Below the pieces are notes generated by a model. The model was not told the DNA's origin. It saw nothing but the letters and a program-made list of their open reading frames with translations, and made no database searches. From Spirochaetes bacterium RBG_16_49_21 (GTDB lineage: Bacteria > Spirochaetota > UBA4802 > UBA5550): a stretch of DNA of 64,000 bases. The stretch covers positions 1 through 64,000 of the forward strand of contig MIBJ01000046.1 of assembly GCA_001829495.1 (NCBI GenBank), read 5' to 3'. Positions 1-8,610 of this stretch are shown here, one piece after another (the stretch's first letter is position 1; the number at the start of each line of letters is the position of its first letter). A program made the translations under genes and the position numbers.

Positions 1-53
1 CTTTATCTAAAAATAGCTCTCGCAGAGACGCAGAGAGTGCAGAGTAAATAACT

Positions 54-236
54 TGAGTTAGGCGATTTTTAATTAAAGCAGTCCCCCTCCCTTGATGGGA
101 GGGGTGAGGGGAGGGTGAAATAGATATTTGGGGCATACAAAAGTCACCTGTTCGCCATAAGTTAATCACCCCCACCCCAGCCCTCCCCCATGTAGGGGGA
201 GGGAGCAAGAGATATTGACAAAATTCGTCTAACTCG
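54..236. repeat. MITE-like palindromic repeat element
   Basis: Ends gagttaggcgattttt (54-70) and aaaattcgtctaactc (about 220-236) are imperfect inverted repeats. The arms continue inward: tccccctcccttgatgggaggggtgaggggagggtga (82-118) is near the reverse complement of tcacccccaccccagccctcccccatgtagggggaggga (166-204). No ORF inside. Confidence 0.7.
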
Positions 237-262
237 ACTAAATCCCATTTTACGGAGCAATT

Positions 263-1297
263 ATGAGCAAGAAAGTACTCGTAACCGGCGGATGCGGCTT
301 TCTCGGATCGCATGTGTGCGAATATTACATAAAACAGGGCGATACGGTCATTGCTTACGACAACATGACCAAGCATGAATTGACGCGGACCGGTTTTGCG
401 GCGGATGAGGCCCGCGTCCATAACTGGAACTTTCTTAAAAAGATTGGCGTAAAGCTCGTTACAGCGGACGTTCGGGACTTCGCGGTGCTCATGAAGCACG
501 CCAAGGGGTGCGATTACATCATCCATACGGCGGCCCAGCCGGCTATGACGATAAGCTGGGAGGACCCCCGCCTCGACGCGGAAACCAACGTTATGGGCAC
601 GTTCAACGTGCTGGAGGCGGCGCGTGCGCTGAAGGTACCGGTTGCCCTCTGCGCCACGATCCACGTGTACGGGAACGAGATCAATAAGACTCTTAAGGAA
701 AAAAGGGACCGATACACCCGCAAGCCGGCGACCATTGATGAAGGACATCCGACCCTGGGAGGAGTGCTCACGCCGCTGCATGCATCCAAGGCGGCCGGCG
801 ATATCTATACCAAGGCTTATATAGACACGTACAAACTGGAGGCGGCCAGCTTCCGCCTCACCGGCATATACGGCACGCGCCAGTTCGGCGGCGAGGACCA
901 CGGCTGGGTGGCGAATTTCGCCATACGCAGCGCGGTGGGATGGCCCTGCGTCATGTACGGCACCGGGAAGCAGGTGCGCGATATCATTTATGCAACCGAC
1001 GTGTGCAGGGCATTCAACGCCTTTTACAAAACGCGAAAACCGGGCATCTATAACATCGGCGGCGGCCTCAAAACCGCGATATCCCTTCTCGACTGTATTG
1101 ATATTCTCGGCGAGATCCTCGGCAAGCGTCCGGAGGTGAAATTTGAGGCTGACCGGCACGGCGATCTGCGCTATTTTATCTGCGATATAACTAAGGCGAA
1201 AAAACAACTGGGCTGGGAGCCGCAGGTCATGCCCCGCGAGGGTATCGGCAGGCTCATGGACTGGATACAGAAAAACATCACGGTGTTTAAAGGCTGA
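263..1297 (+). CDS. NAD-dependent epimerase/dehydratase (extended SDR, CDP-paratose 2-epimerase-like)
   Basis: N-terminal VLVTGGCGFLGSHV Rossmann motif; SDR family layout. Confidence 0.85.
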   Translation: MSKKVLVTGGCGFLGSHVCEYYIKQGDTVIAYDNMTKHELTRTGFAADEARVHNWNFLKKIGVKLVTADVRDFAVLMKHAKGCDYIIHTAAQPAMTISWEDPRLDAETNVMGTFNVLEAARALKVPVALCATIHVYGNEINKTLKEKRDRYTRKPATIDEGHPTLGGVLTPLHASKAAGDIYTKAYIDTYKLEAASFRLTGIYGTRQFGGEDHGWVANFAIRSAVGWPCVMYGTGKQVRDIIYATDVCRAFNAFYKTRKPGIYNIGGGLKTAISLLDCIDILGEILGKRPEVKFEADRHGDLRYFICDITKAKKQLGWEPQVMPREGIGRLMDWIQKNITVFKG

Positions 1298-1322
1298 GTG
1301 TGAAAACCGGGGAAACTGCATC

Positions 1323-2048
1323 ATGAAGGCTCTTATTCTTGCCGGCGGAAGGGGAAAGCGGCTTGACGAGTTCTCGGCAGAGAACAACAAGTGCATGATA
1401 AAGATCAACGGCAGGCCGGTCATCGAATATAACCTCGATGCCGCGGTGAACGCCGGCGCCGATGAGATCATCGTCGTCGTGGGGTACCGCGCCGAAGATA
1501 TCATCAACCACTTCGGCAATCGTTACGACAACAAACGGCTCAGCTACGTGATCCAGTGGGAACAACGGGGCCTGGTCCATGCCATGGAGTGCGCCCGGGA
1601 AGCGCTGGCGGGCGATGATTTTATGCTGCTCTTGGGCGACGAGATCATGCTCAATCCCCGGCACCGTGAAATGATCGATGAATTCAGGAAGGGCGACGCT
1701 TTCGTGGTTTGCGGCATACTCCGGGTGGACGACAAGGAGCTGATCAAACGCACCTACACCCTGATACAGGACGAGAGCGGCAGGATCCACCGGCTCATAG
1801 AAAAGCCGCGCTCCCCGCTCAACAATTACCAGGGCACCGGCGACTGCGTGTTTCATAATTCGATCCTCGACTTTATCGAGATGACGCCGATCCATCACGA
1901 GCGGAACGAGAAGGAGCTGCCGGATCTGATTCAATGCGCCATCGACGAAGGGCGGGTAGTGAAATCTTTTATTATTTGCGATAAATATACGAATATTAAT
2001 ACGAAAGAAGACATCGCGATGGCTGAGGAATTCTTACGAAAAGGTTGA
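1323..2048 (+). CDS. sugar nucleotidyltransferase (NTP_transferase family)
   Basis: MKALILAGGRGKRLDEFS signature, EKP motif. Confidence 0.88.
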   Translation: MKALILAGGRGKRLDEFSAENNKCMIKINGRPVIEYNLDAAVNAGADEIIVVVGYRAEDIINHFGNRYDNKRLSYVIQWEQRGLVHAMECAREALAGDDFMLLLGDEIMLNPRHREMIDEFRKGDAFVVCGILRVDDKELIKRTYTLIQDESGRIHRLIEKPRSPLNNYQGTGDCVFHNSILDFIEMTPIHHERNEKELPDLIQCAIDEGRVVKSFIICDKYTNINTKEDIAMAEEFLRKG

Positions 2049-2126
2049 CCGAAATAATAACCATCAAAAAATTGATGCCCTCAAAATTCACTCCATAAAC
2101 AGGATGCCATTCTATAAATATTGCTA

Positions 2127-2621
2127 TTATACCCTGATGTATCCCGGCTCCTTACTGTAGATCCATTCCTTCACCAATTTGTTAAAATCAATGGCATTTT
2201 CCTGATAAGGGTCATATACTCTCAAGTTGATCAATTCCATTAACCGTATATCATCTTCTCCGCAGATGTGCGAGGGCCCCAAAAATTTAAAATAATCATT
2301 TACCCCGGTTGCTATAAATTTAACGTTTAATCCCTGTAATACCACATCATTTCTTATCTGTTCTATTGCCCGAAAGACCAGAAAATTAACTATGGAATAC
2401 ACAATGGGTTTAAGCCCAGTCAGGGCCATACCGGCAGCAATCCCTACAGTACCCTGCTCCATCATTCCGGTATTAAAAATCCGCTCGGGAAATTCTTCTT
2501 TAAATCTATCCGAAACACCAAAACCCATATCGCACACCAGAAGAACAATTTTTTTATCTTCATGTGCGTATGGGATAATTGAATTAACTATTTCCTTTCT
2601 ATATGTATTTATATTATTCAT
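2127..2621 (-). CDS. transketolase C-terminal-subunit-like protein, pyrimidine-binding domain only
   Basis: RIFNTGMMEQGTVGIAAGMALTGLKPIVYSI resembles the transketolase Pyr domain; ORF ends at GYIRV, about where the third domain would begin. Confidence 0.8.
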   Translation of the reverse strand: MNNINTYRKEIVNSIIPYAHEDKKIVLLVCDMGFGVSDRFKEEFPERIFNTGMMEQGTVGIAAGMALTGLKPIVYSIVNFLVFRAIEQIRNDVVLQGLNVKFIATGVNDYFKFLGPSHICGEDDIRLMELINLRVYDPYQENAIDFNKLVKEWIYSKEPGYIRV

Positions 2622-3456
2622 AACGGTTTCCCTGTTTCATTTCATCATCAGTGGGTACGCGGAAGTGAAACTTGGGAATGTTTTCCATGCATTTTAGGCC
2701 GTAACCCTTGATGGTGCGCGCAATCAATACCTGCGGCGCCGATAATTGTTCCTTCTTGTTTATCCATGATTTAAGATTATCAACAATATTCATGACATCA
2801 TGGCCTTCGCAGGATTTGACCACACAACCAAAAGCCGCCATCTTTTTCTCGATGTCGTCGATTTTCCCTTCCGGGGTCAATACATTTTCCAGAAAATCCA
2901 TGGCCTGAAGCCTGTTGTTGTCAATAATCAATGTCATATTAGACAGCTTATGCTTGACGGCAAACTGGATAGCCTCCCAGTTGGAGCCTTCCTGAAGCTC
3001 CCCATCACCAATTATACAATAGGTCTGGTAACGCTTATTTTGTAATTTTGCGCCAAAAGCGATACCGGTTGCAATCGGCAGGCCGTGCCCGAGAGATCCG
3101 CAGCTGGCCTCAATGCCATGAGGCGCATTATGCTCAATACATCCCATCAGGGAACTTCCCTGATAAAAACTAAGCCAGTCTTGTTGATCTATATAACCCA
3201 AATCAGCCAGAATGGCATATACACCATAGCAGCCGTGCGCCTTGGAGAAGATAAGCCGGTCCCTGTCTTCCCACAGGGGATTATCTGATATTGTCATGAT
3301 GTTATAATAAAGTGCAACAAGAATATCAACACAGGAAAGCGAGGGTGCGATATGTCCGGCCCCGTTTTTAACGCTCACGTGAACAATGCTTTTTCTGATC
3401 TCGTTGGCCTTGCGGATCAGTCCATCACCGGTTAATTTTTCTAACTGTACTGTCAA
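2614..3456 (-). CDS. transketolase N-terminal subunit (TPP-binding domain)
   Basis: GHIAPSLSCVDILVALYY, GSLGHGLPIATGIAFGAK, GDGELQEGSNWEA...NN TPP motif. Confidence 0.9.
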   Translation of the reverse strand: MTVQLEKLTGDGLIRKANEIRKSIVHVSVKNGAGHIAPSLSCVDILVALYYNIMTISDNPLWEDRDRLIFSKAHGCYGVYAILADLGYIDQQDWLSFYQGSSLMGCIEHNAPHGIEASCGSLGHGLPIATGIAFGAKLQNKRYQTYCIIGDGELQEGSNWEAIQFAVKHKLSNMTLIIDNNRLQAMDFLENVLTPEGKIDDIEKKMAAFGCVVKSCEGHDVMNIVDNLKSWINKKEQLSAPQVLIARTIKGYGLKCMENIPKFHFRVPTDDEMKQGNRYE

Positions 3457-5000
3457 TCGTGTTCCCTGTCCTGTAATGATCTAAGATAGTTCTGCAATTC
3501 CGAAATACTCACTGGTATATTGCCTATTTTACTTACTGCGATTGAAGCCACGATTGCCCCAATGGCAGATGCCTCCATCAAGGTGGCTCCAGAGCAACTG
3601 CTGACAGCAAGGCCGGTAAGGAGAGAATCTCCCGCGCCAACCACATCCACTGGTGTGGGATTCAATGCCGGAAAATGCTGGGTCTTGATAAAAACCTCGG
3701 CCTTTGTGTTTTCGAAAGAAACAAAGCCTTCCGCACCTATTTTTAATAAAATGCCATGGGCCCTGGTCAGTTTAATAAGATTGGTTCCTATCATTTCAAG
3801 ACCGCTGTATTTATCCTCCAAGGTTATGCGGGCTTCTTTTTCAGTTGGGGTAAGACAATAATAATTTATCAGCCTGGAAATATTCCCGATCTGGCTGCTG
3901 CTCTGTACGTCGCCGAAAAGCTTTACATTGTATTGATTGGCGATTTCAGATATTACATTGACTATGCGGGGTGTAATCAACCCATAACTAAAATCACTTA
4001 CAATGATTGCGTCAATGCTTTCAATCGTTTCATAGAGTTTCTTTATAACATCTTCTTCCATTTTTTTATCGAGATGTTTATCTTGAAGGCGTGATACGCG
4101 TAGAACTTTCTGGGTACCCACCATGTAGCGGATTTTAAATGTTGTCGGTCGCCCGTTATCCCTCATTAAATGTGCTTCTATATGCTCATTTGCTAATTCA
4201 TGCGTAATCATTTCTCCTGGCTGATCATTTCCTATGAGAGAAATAAATGTGCATTTAGCGCCAAGGGACCTCACATGACGGGCCACGATAGCAGCGCCGC
4301 CGACGAATTCTTTTGTCTCAAGTTCCCGCACTACCAGTACCGGCGCCTCTGAACTCATGCCGAGGGCATCACAGGCAATATACTGATCAACAATTGTATC
4401 ACCAATTACAAGAATATGTACATTGTGGAATGCTCCCGAATACGCGAAGAGCTTTTTTATGGAAATATTTTGCTTCGAAAGTGCGGCATAAAATAATTTT
4501 TTTCTCTGTTCTGCAATCTCCAGATATGTCTTATCCAGAAACTCGGTTGATTCATACCGGACATCGCCGGAACTAAAGATGACCTTGCCGCCAAAGCTCT
4601 CTACGAGTTTAATCTGATCATCAATTATATTTATTTTTAATGAAAACTCTTCTCCCATCACGTACGCTGATGGCTTAACTATTTTCAATAATTCTTCGAA
4701 TGATCCATCCTCGAAAATGAATACTTTATCAACATATTCCAATGAAGCGACCCCCCGGGCCCGCTCATTCACTTTAAAAAATTTATCCCGCATTGCCGGG
4801 TCAATTTTTTTCTGCCCCTGCACCACCACGATAAAAAAATCTCCCTGCTTCTTGGAAAATTCAAGGAACCTGATATGGCCGGGGTGAATGACATTAAAAT
4901 GTCCTTGGCAAAGGACGATCTTCATTTTATGGACATGGATATCATTAACGCAATCGCGCAGTTCTTCCAGGCTATGTAATATTTTTTTTTCAATTTTCAC
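3453..5000 (-). CDS. bifunctional HldE-like protein with reversed order: N-terminal cytidylyltransferase-like domain, C-terminal PfkB sugar kinase
   Basis: CQGHFNVIHPGHIRFLEFSKK (nucleotidyltransferase HxGH-type region), then VLVIGDTIVDQY...GGAAIVARHVRSLGA and DVVGAGDSLLTGLA (PfkB). Confidence 0.87.
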   Translation of the reverse strand: MKIEKKILHSLEELRDCVNDIHVHKMKIVLCQGHFNVIHPGHIRFLEFSKKQGDFFIVVVQGQKKIDPAMRDKFFKVNERARGVASLEYVDKVFIFEDGSFEELLKIVKPSAYVMGEEFSLKINIIDDQIKLVESFGGKVIFSSGDVRYESTEFLDKTYLEIAEQRKKLFYAALSKQNISIKKLFAYSGAFHNVHILVIGDTIVDQYIACDALGMSSEAPVLVVRELETKEFVGGAAIVARHVRSLGAKCTFISLIGNDQPGEMITHELANEHIEAHLMRDNGRPTTFKIRYMVGTQKVLRVSRLQDKHLDKKMEEDVIKKLYETIESIDAIIVSDFSYGLITPRIVNVISEIANQYNVKLFGDVQSSSQIGNISRLINYYCLTPTEKEARITLEDKYSGLEMIGTNLIKLTRAHGILLKIGAEGFVSFENTKAEVFIKTQHFPALNPTPVDVVGAGDSLLTGLAVSSCSGATLMEASAIGAIVASIAVSKIGNIPVSISELQNYLRSLQDREHD

Positions 5001-5683
5001 AATTCCAGTGCATCCTTGCTCAAAGATTTCCAGTGCTGGTAATAATCATATAATTTTTTAAATTCATCATAAGTCTGATACTCTATACGAGCCTCCGAAA
5101 CAACAAAGCCCGAATAACCGGCGCGCTTAATCAGGTCTAGCATAAATTTTCCATGTTCCGGCGAATGATGTATGTGGGTATGCCAGAATTGCGACCCTGA
5201 ATAATATCCGGTAAGATGTATATGTGATGATTGTTTGATGACGTTGATGAATTCATCGACAAACACCCCGGAAATTTCAAATTGTAGATGCTCCAGATCA
5301 AGGCATCTCCCCAAACCGTACCTGCGCATGAATTTCAGCGGGGAGTGCACGTTTCCGATATTTTCAATGCATAGTTTTGCTTTTACTGGTTTAAAAATAT
5401 CAATGAGCTTAAACCATTCATCTTCCCAGTAGATATCATGGAAAGTCACTATTTCAGCTTCAAGCGCCTCAGTCAGGTGTGCAAGCGCTGTGGGATTAAA
5501 ATCATCAAGCGGCGCATGCAAGGCATATCGGAAGGAAAAATTTTTGCATACACTTATAATGCCATTAAGGTCTTTGAACATCTCACCTGATAGAAATAAC
5601 TCAACAGCATGGATGTTTGCTCTTAATATATCTGCAAGAATATTTTCCTTAGGGCCGCATTTAGCTGCAAGAACAATGCTCAT
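4997..5683 (-). CDS. sugar phosphate isomerase/epimerase-like TIM-barrel protein
   Basis: TIM-barrel endonuclease/isomerase-like pattern (YALHAPLDDFNP, LCIENIGN, HLTGYYSG, VVSEAR). Confidence 0.6.
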   Translation of the reverse strand: MSIVLAAKCGPKENILADILRANIHAVELFLSGEMFKDLNGIISVCKNFSFRYALHAPLDDFNPTALAHLTEALEAEIVTFHDIYWEDEWFKLIDIFKPVKAKLCIENIGNVHSPLKFMRRYGLGRCLDLEHLQFEISGVFVDEFINVIKQSSHIHLTGYYSGSQFWHTHIHHSPEHGKFMLDLIKRAGYSGFVVSEARIEYQTYDEFKKLYDYYQHWKSLSKDALEL

Positions 5684-5686
5684 ATC

Positions 5687-6292
5687 CTACTGGAATTTTT
5701 TTCCCTTCTGAATAAAAAAGTCAAGCAGTAAATGCAGATAATACGCATGACCGGATTCGACAAATCCATAATCATTGCTATTCAAATATAAATTGTAGGT
5801 GCCTGTTTTAAAGAGTGGATTTTCGCGATTAAATCCGCTGAAAGTAATAACGGCGCTTTTAGCAAGGCTGTTCTTAACAAACTCGGCGGCATGCAGTATA
5901 TTGGGTGATTTCCCGGAAGTGCTGATGGCCACAAGGGCATCGCTGTTTTGAATGTGTCGCCGCAGCATCTCCATATAAGCAGTCTCGTATGAAAAATCAT
6001 TGCTGAAACAGGTGAGCATAGTCCCTTCATTAAGGGACAGCGAGGGAATACCGCCGTTCTTCGTAAAATCTGTAGCGAAGTGGGAAGCCATTGAGCAACT
6101 TGCCCCATTCCCGATAAAATACACCCGACGGCTATTCTGTTTCACGTATGAGAGAATATCCAGCACTTCAGAAAACCATGCTTCAGCAGAAACGCGTTTA
6201 TTCTCAATTGAAAATTCTGGATTATCTATTACTCCTAAAAAAGTCTTTCGATGTTGCTCCAACTGGCTATTAAGTTCCATCGAATACCTCAC
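5687..6292 (-). CDS. gmhA: SIS-domain phosphoheptose isomerase
   Basis: VYFIGNGASCSMASHFATDFTKNG and ALVAISTSGKSPNIL SIS motifs; adjacent to heptose pathway genes. Confidence 0.78.
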   Translation of the reverse strand: MRYSMELNSQLEQHRKTFLGVIDNPEFSIENKRVSAEAWFSEVLDILSYVKQNSRRVYFIGNGASCSMASHFATDFTKNGGIPSLSLNEGTMLTCFSNDFSYETAYMEMLRRHIQNSDALVAISTSGKSPNILHAAEFVKNSLAKSAVITFSGFNRENPLFKTGTYNLYLNSNDYGFVESGHAYYLHLLLDFFIQKGKKFQ

Positions 6293-6301
6293 TTTATATT
6301 A

Positions 6302-7024
6302 TCAGAATATATTTTCTTTTTCAAAATCATTTTGCAGCCGTAAATACCGTTCCGGTGAATCAATTGCGCAACGATAACCGTCTAATGGATATCCATAAAG
6401 CGCACCTTCCGATACAAGCTTCGGAAAGATATCTTTGGGAAAATCACAATACTGCCCCGGGGGTAAATAATTCAATATTTTTTTATTAAAACAATACAAT
6501 CCGGAATTTACCCATTTCTGTTTTTTGTCTTTCACCTTTGTCCTGGGGCGCTCTATAAACCTGATTATTCTGTTCTTGGAATCCATCTCAACCACGCTGT
6601 TCGAGGTATTTCTTTCATGCAGTATTATCGAGGCAATGGCATTCGGCCTGGTGCAGTGAAACGCAAAGAGATCAAGAAAATCCTGATTGGTGACAACGTC
6701 GCCGTATAGCACAAGAAATTCGTTGAAAGTTCCGAGTTTATTTTCAACCTTTTTTACTCCGCCGGCTGTGCCCAGCGGCTTCTCTTCATAACTGTAGCTG
6801 ATTGTTACACCCCACTGTGAACCGTCGGTAAAATACGATGTAATCTGTTCCGCCAAATAATGGACGTTTATCACCAGATTGGTTATGCCCAATCTGGCAA
6901 GATGTTCAATAGTGTATTCCAGTATGGGTTTGCCTTTTATGCTGAGCATGGGTTTTGGCGTGTTCTTAGTATATTCATCAAGGCGGGTCCCAAAACCTGC
7001 ACACAGTATCATAGCTGCCTTCAT
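6302..7024 (-). CDS. nucleotidyltransferase, HddC-like (heptose-1-P nucleotidyltransferase)
   Basis: MKAAMILCAGFGTRLDEYTKNTPKPMLSIKGKPILEY; context with gmhA/gmhB. Confidence 0.8.
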   Translation of the reverse strand: MKAAMILCAGFGTRLDEYTKNTPKPMLSIKGKPILEYTIEHLARLGITNLVINVHYLAEQITSYFTDGSQWGVTISYSYEEKPLGTAGGVKKVENKLGTFNEFLVLYGDVVTNQDFLDLFAFHCTRPNAIASIILHERNTSNSVVEMDSKNRIIRFIERPRTKVKDKKQKWVNSGLYCFNKKILNYLPPGQYCDFPKDIFPKLVSEGALYGYPLDGYRCAIDSPERYLRLQNDFEKENIF

Positions 7025-7599
7025 GAGATAATATTTTTTAATTCTCCTACAGAATAGATAAAATAATCAGGTTCAACTCTAAAATCAATTTTAAAGTCGG
7101 TTTCTATCATTTTCTCATTATGACTTCCTGTTAAACATTGGATGGTCATGCATCCCGCCAGTTTTCCGGCGATAATATCCGATATTCTGTCGCCCACCAT
7201 GTAGCTATTTCTCAAATCGATTTCCAATTCTTGGGATGCCTGTAGCAGCATGCCGGGCTTTGGCTTGCGGCATTCACAATTAATTCGGTATCGCTCCACA
7301 GTGGCATTGGGGTGATGGGGACAGTAGTATACTCTATCGATTAGTGCATGTTCGTCTTGTTCAAGTATCATCCGCTGGTATTGACCTATTTTTTCGTTCA
7401 ATGTCGCTTCATCAATAATGCCCCTTGCTACGATAGGCTGATTAGTTACAATAATTGTCAAAAAGCCACGCTTTCGGCAATAAGCAATCGTTTCCCCCGT
7501 TTCAGGATATAATTCTGTTTCAGTGAGCCGTGGATTGACTCCCGTATCCTTATTCAGGACGCCATCCTTGTCAAAAAAAATTGCTTTGTGCTTGTGCAT
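7021..7599 (-). CDS. gmhB: HAD-family D,D-heptose 1,7-bisphosphate phosphatase
   Basis: AIFFDKDGVLNKD, IVTNQP, YYCPHHP...CECRKPKPGML (GmhB zinc loop), MVGDRISDI. Confidence 0.88.
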   Translation of the reverse strand: MHKHKAIFFDKDGVLNKDTGVNPRLTETELYPETGETIAYCRKRGFLTIIVTNQPIVARGIIDEATLNEKIGQYQRMILEQDEHALIDRVYYCPHHPNATVERYRINCECRKPKPGMLLQASQELEIDLRNSYMVGDRISDIIAGKLAGCMTIQCLTGSHNEKMIETDFKIDFRVEPDYFIYSVGELKNIIS

Positions 7600-7614
7600 G
7601 AGGGAATCGATTCC

Positions 7615-8610
7615 TCAGGAAAGATATTTAAACCATGTTTCCGTCGCCTTTGCGATAGACTGCGGGTCCCATAATGGTGCGTCCTTCCAGTACTCGATAC
7701 TAGCCAATACTTTCTGCACGCCCTCTTCAAAGCTAACCCGCGGTTTCCACCCCAAAAGTTTTCTGATTTTTGTCGTGTCTGCGAATGTGCAATCAGGCTC
7801 GCCGGGTCTATGAGGGATGAAGATCTTTTCCCCCTTCAGCAGTTCAATCAGTCTGTTAACGCTGTACGTATCGCCGCTCCCGACGTTCATGATCTCGCCG
7901 ACGACATCGGATTCGGCAGCCATCCATAAGGCATTGGCCACGTCCGTTACATAGGTAAAATCCCGTGTCTGATTGCCGTCTCCGACAACCGTGAAAGGTT
8001 TGCCGGCGAGTTTTTGTTTGAGAAATACTCCAAATACCGCCCCGTATGTTCCCGATGTCCTTGAACGCGGCCCATATACATTAAAAAGGCGTAAGGATAC
8101 GGCCGGCAGTTTATAGACATTACTCCAATGCATGATATACAGCTCGCCTAAATATTTTGTCAGGGCATAAGGATACTGCGGTTTGATGGCATCGGTTTCC
8201 TTCGTGGGATAATTGTCTGCTATGCCGTAACAGGATGACGAAGCTGTATAGACCAAACGCCTGATAGTGTGCTTGCTTGCGGCTATAAGGAGGTTGATGG
8301 TCCCATCCACATTGGAACGATGATAGGCAAGCGGATTCTCTATCGACGGTACTATATCAGCAAGGGCCGCCAGATGAAACACATAATCCACTCCTTCAAA
8401 CAGCCCATCGATTTCATCAAGATTCGAGATATCGCCGGTAACAATTTTTAATTTATTATTATTTTTTTGATGTTCCAGATTAGCAAGCCTGCCCGTAGAA
8501 AAATTATCGATGACAATGACTTCCATCCCTTTTATGAGAAGCAGATCCACAAGGTGTGAACCAATAAAGCCGCACCCTCCGGTCACCAGAGCTTTTCCGG
8601 ATTTACCCAT
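7615..8610 (-). CDS. NAD-dependent epimerase/dehydratase (UDP-glucose 4-epimerase-like)
   Basis: ALVTGGCGFIGSHLVDLL; YALTKYLGE (YxxxK); DFTYVTDVANAL. Confidence 0.88.
   Translation of the reverse strand: MGKSGKALVTGGCGFIGSHLVDLLLIKGMEVIVIDNFSTGRLANLEHQKNNNKLKIVTGDISNLDEIDGLFEGVDYVFHLAALADIVPSIENPLAYHRSNVDGTINLLIAASKHTIRRLVYTASSSCYGIADNYPTKETDAIKPQYPYALTKYLGELYIMHWSNVYKLPAVSLRLFNVYGPRSRTSGTYGAVFGVFLKQKLAGKPFTVVGDGNQTRDFTYVTDVANALWMAAESDVVGEIMNVGSGDTYSVNRLIELLKGEKIFIPHRPGEPDCTFADTTKIRKLLGWKPRVSFEEGVQKVLASIEYWKDAPLWDPQSIAKATETWFKYLS

Noticed and set aside
1287-1934. 215-aa minus-strand ORF
   Set aside because: Antisense shadow of the well-supported nucleotidyltransferase at 1323-2048; no recognisable motifs.
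2062-2077. Small palindrome catcaaaaaattgatg between convergent genes as a terminator
   Set aside because: Only a 6-bp AT-rich stem without a clear GC stem or U-tract; too weak to call.
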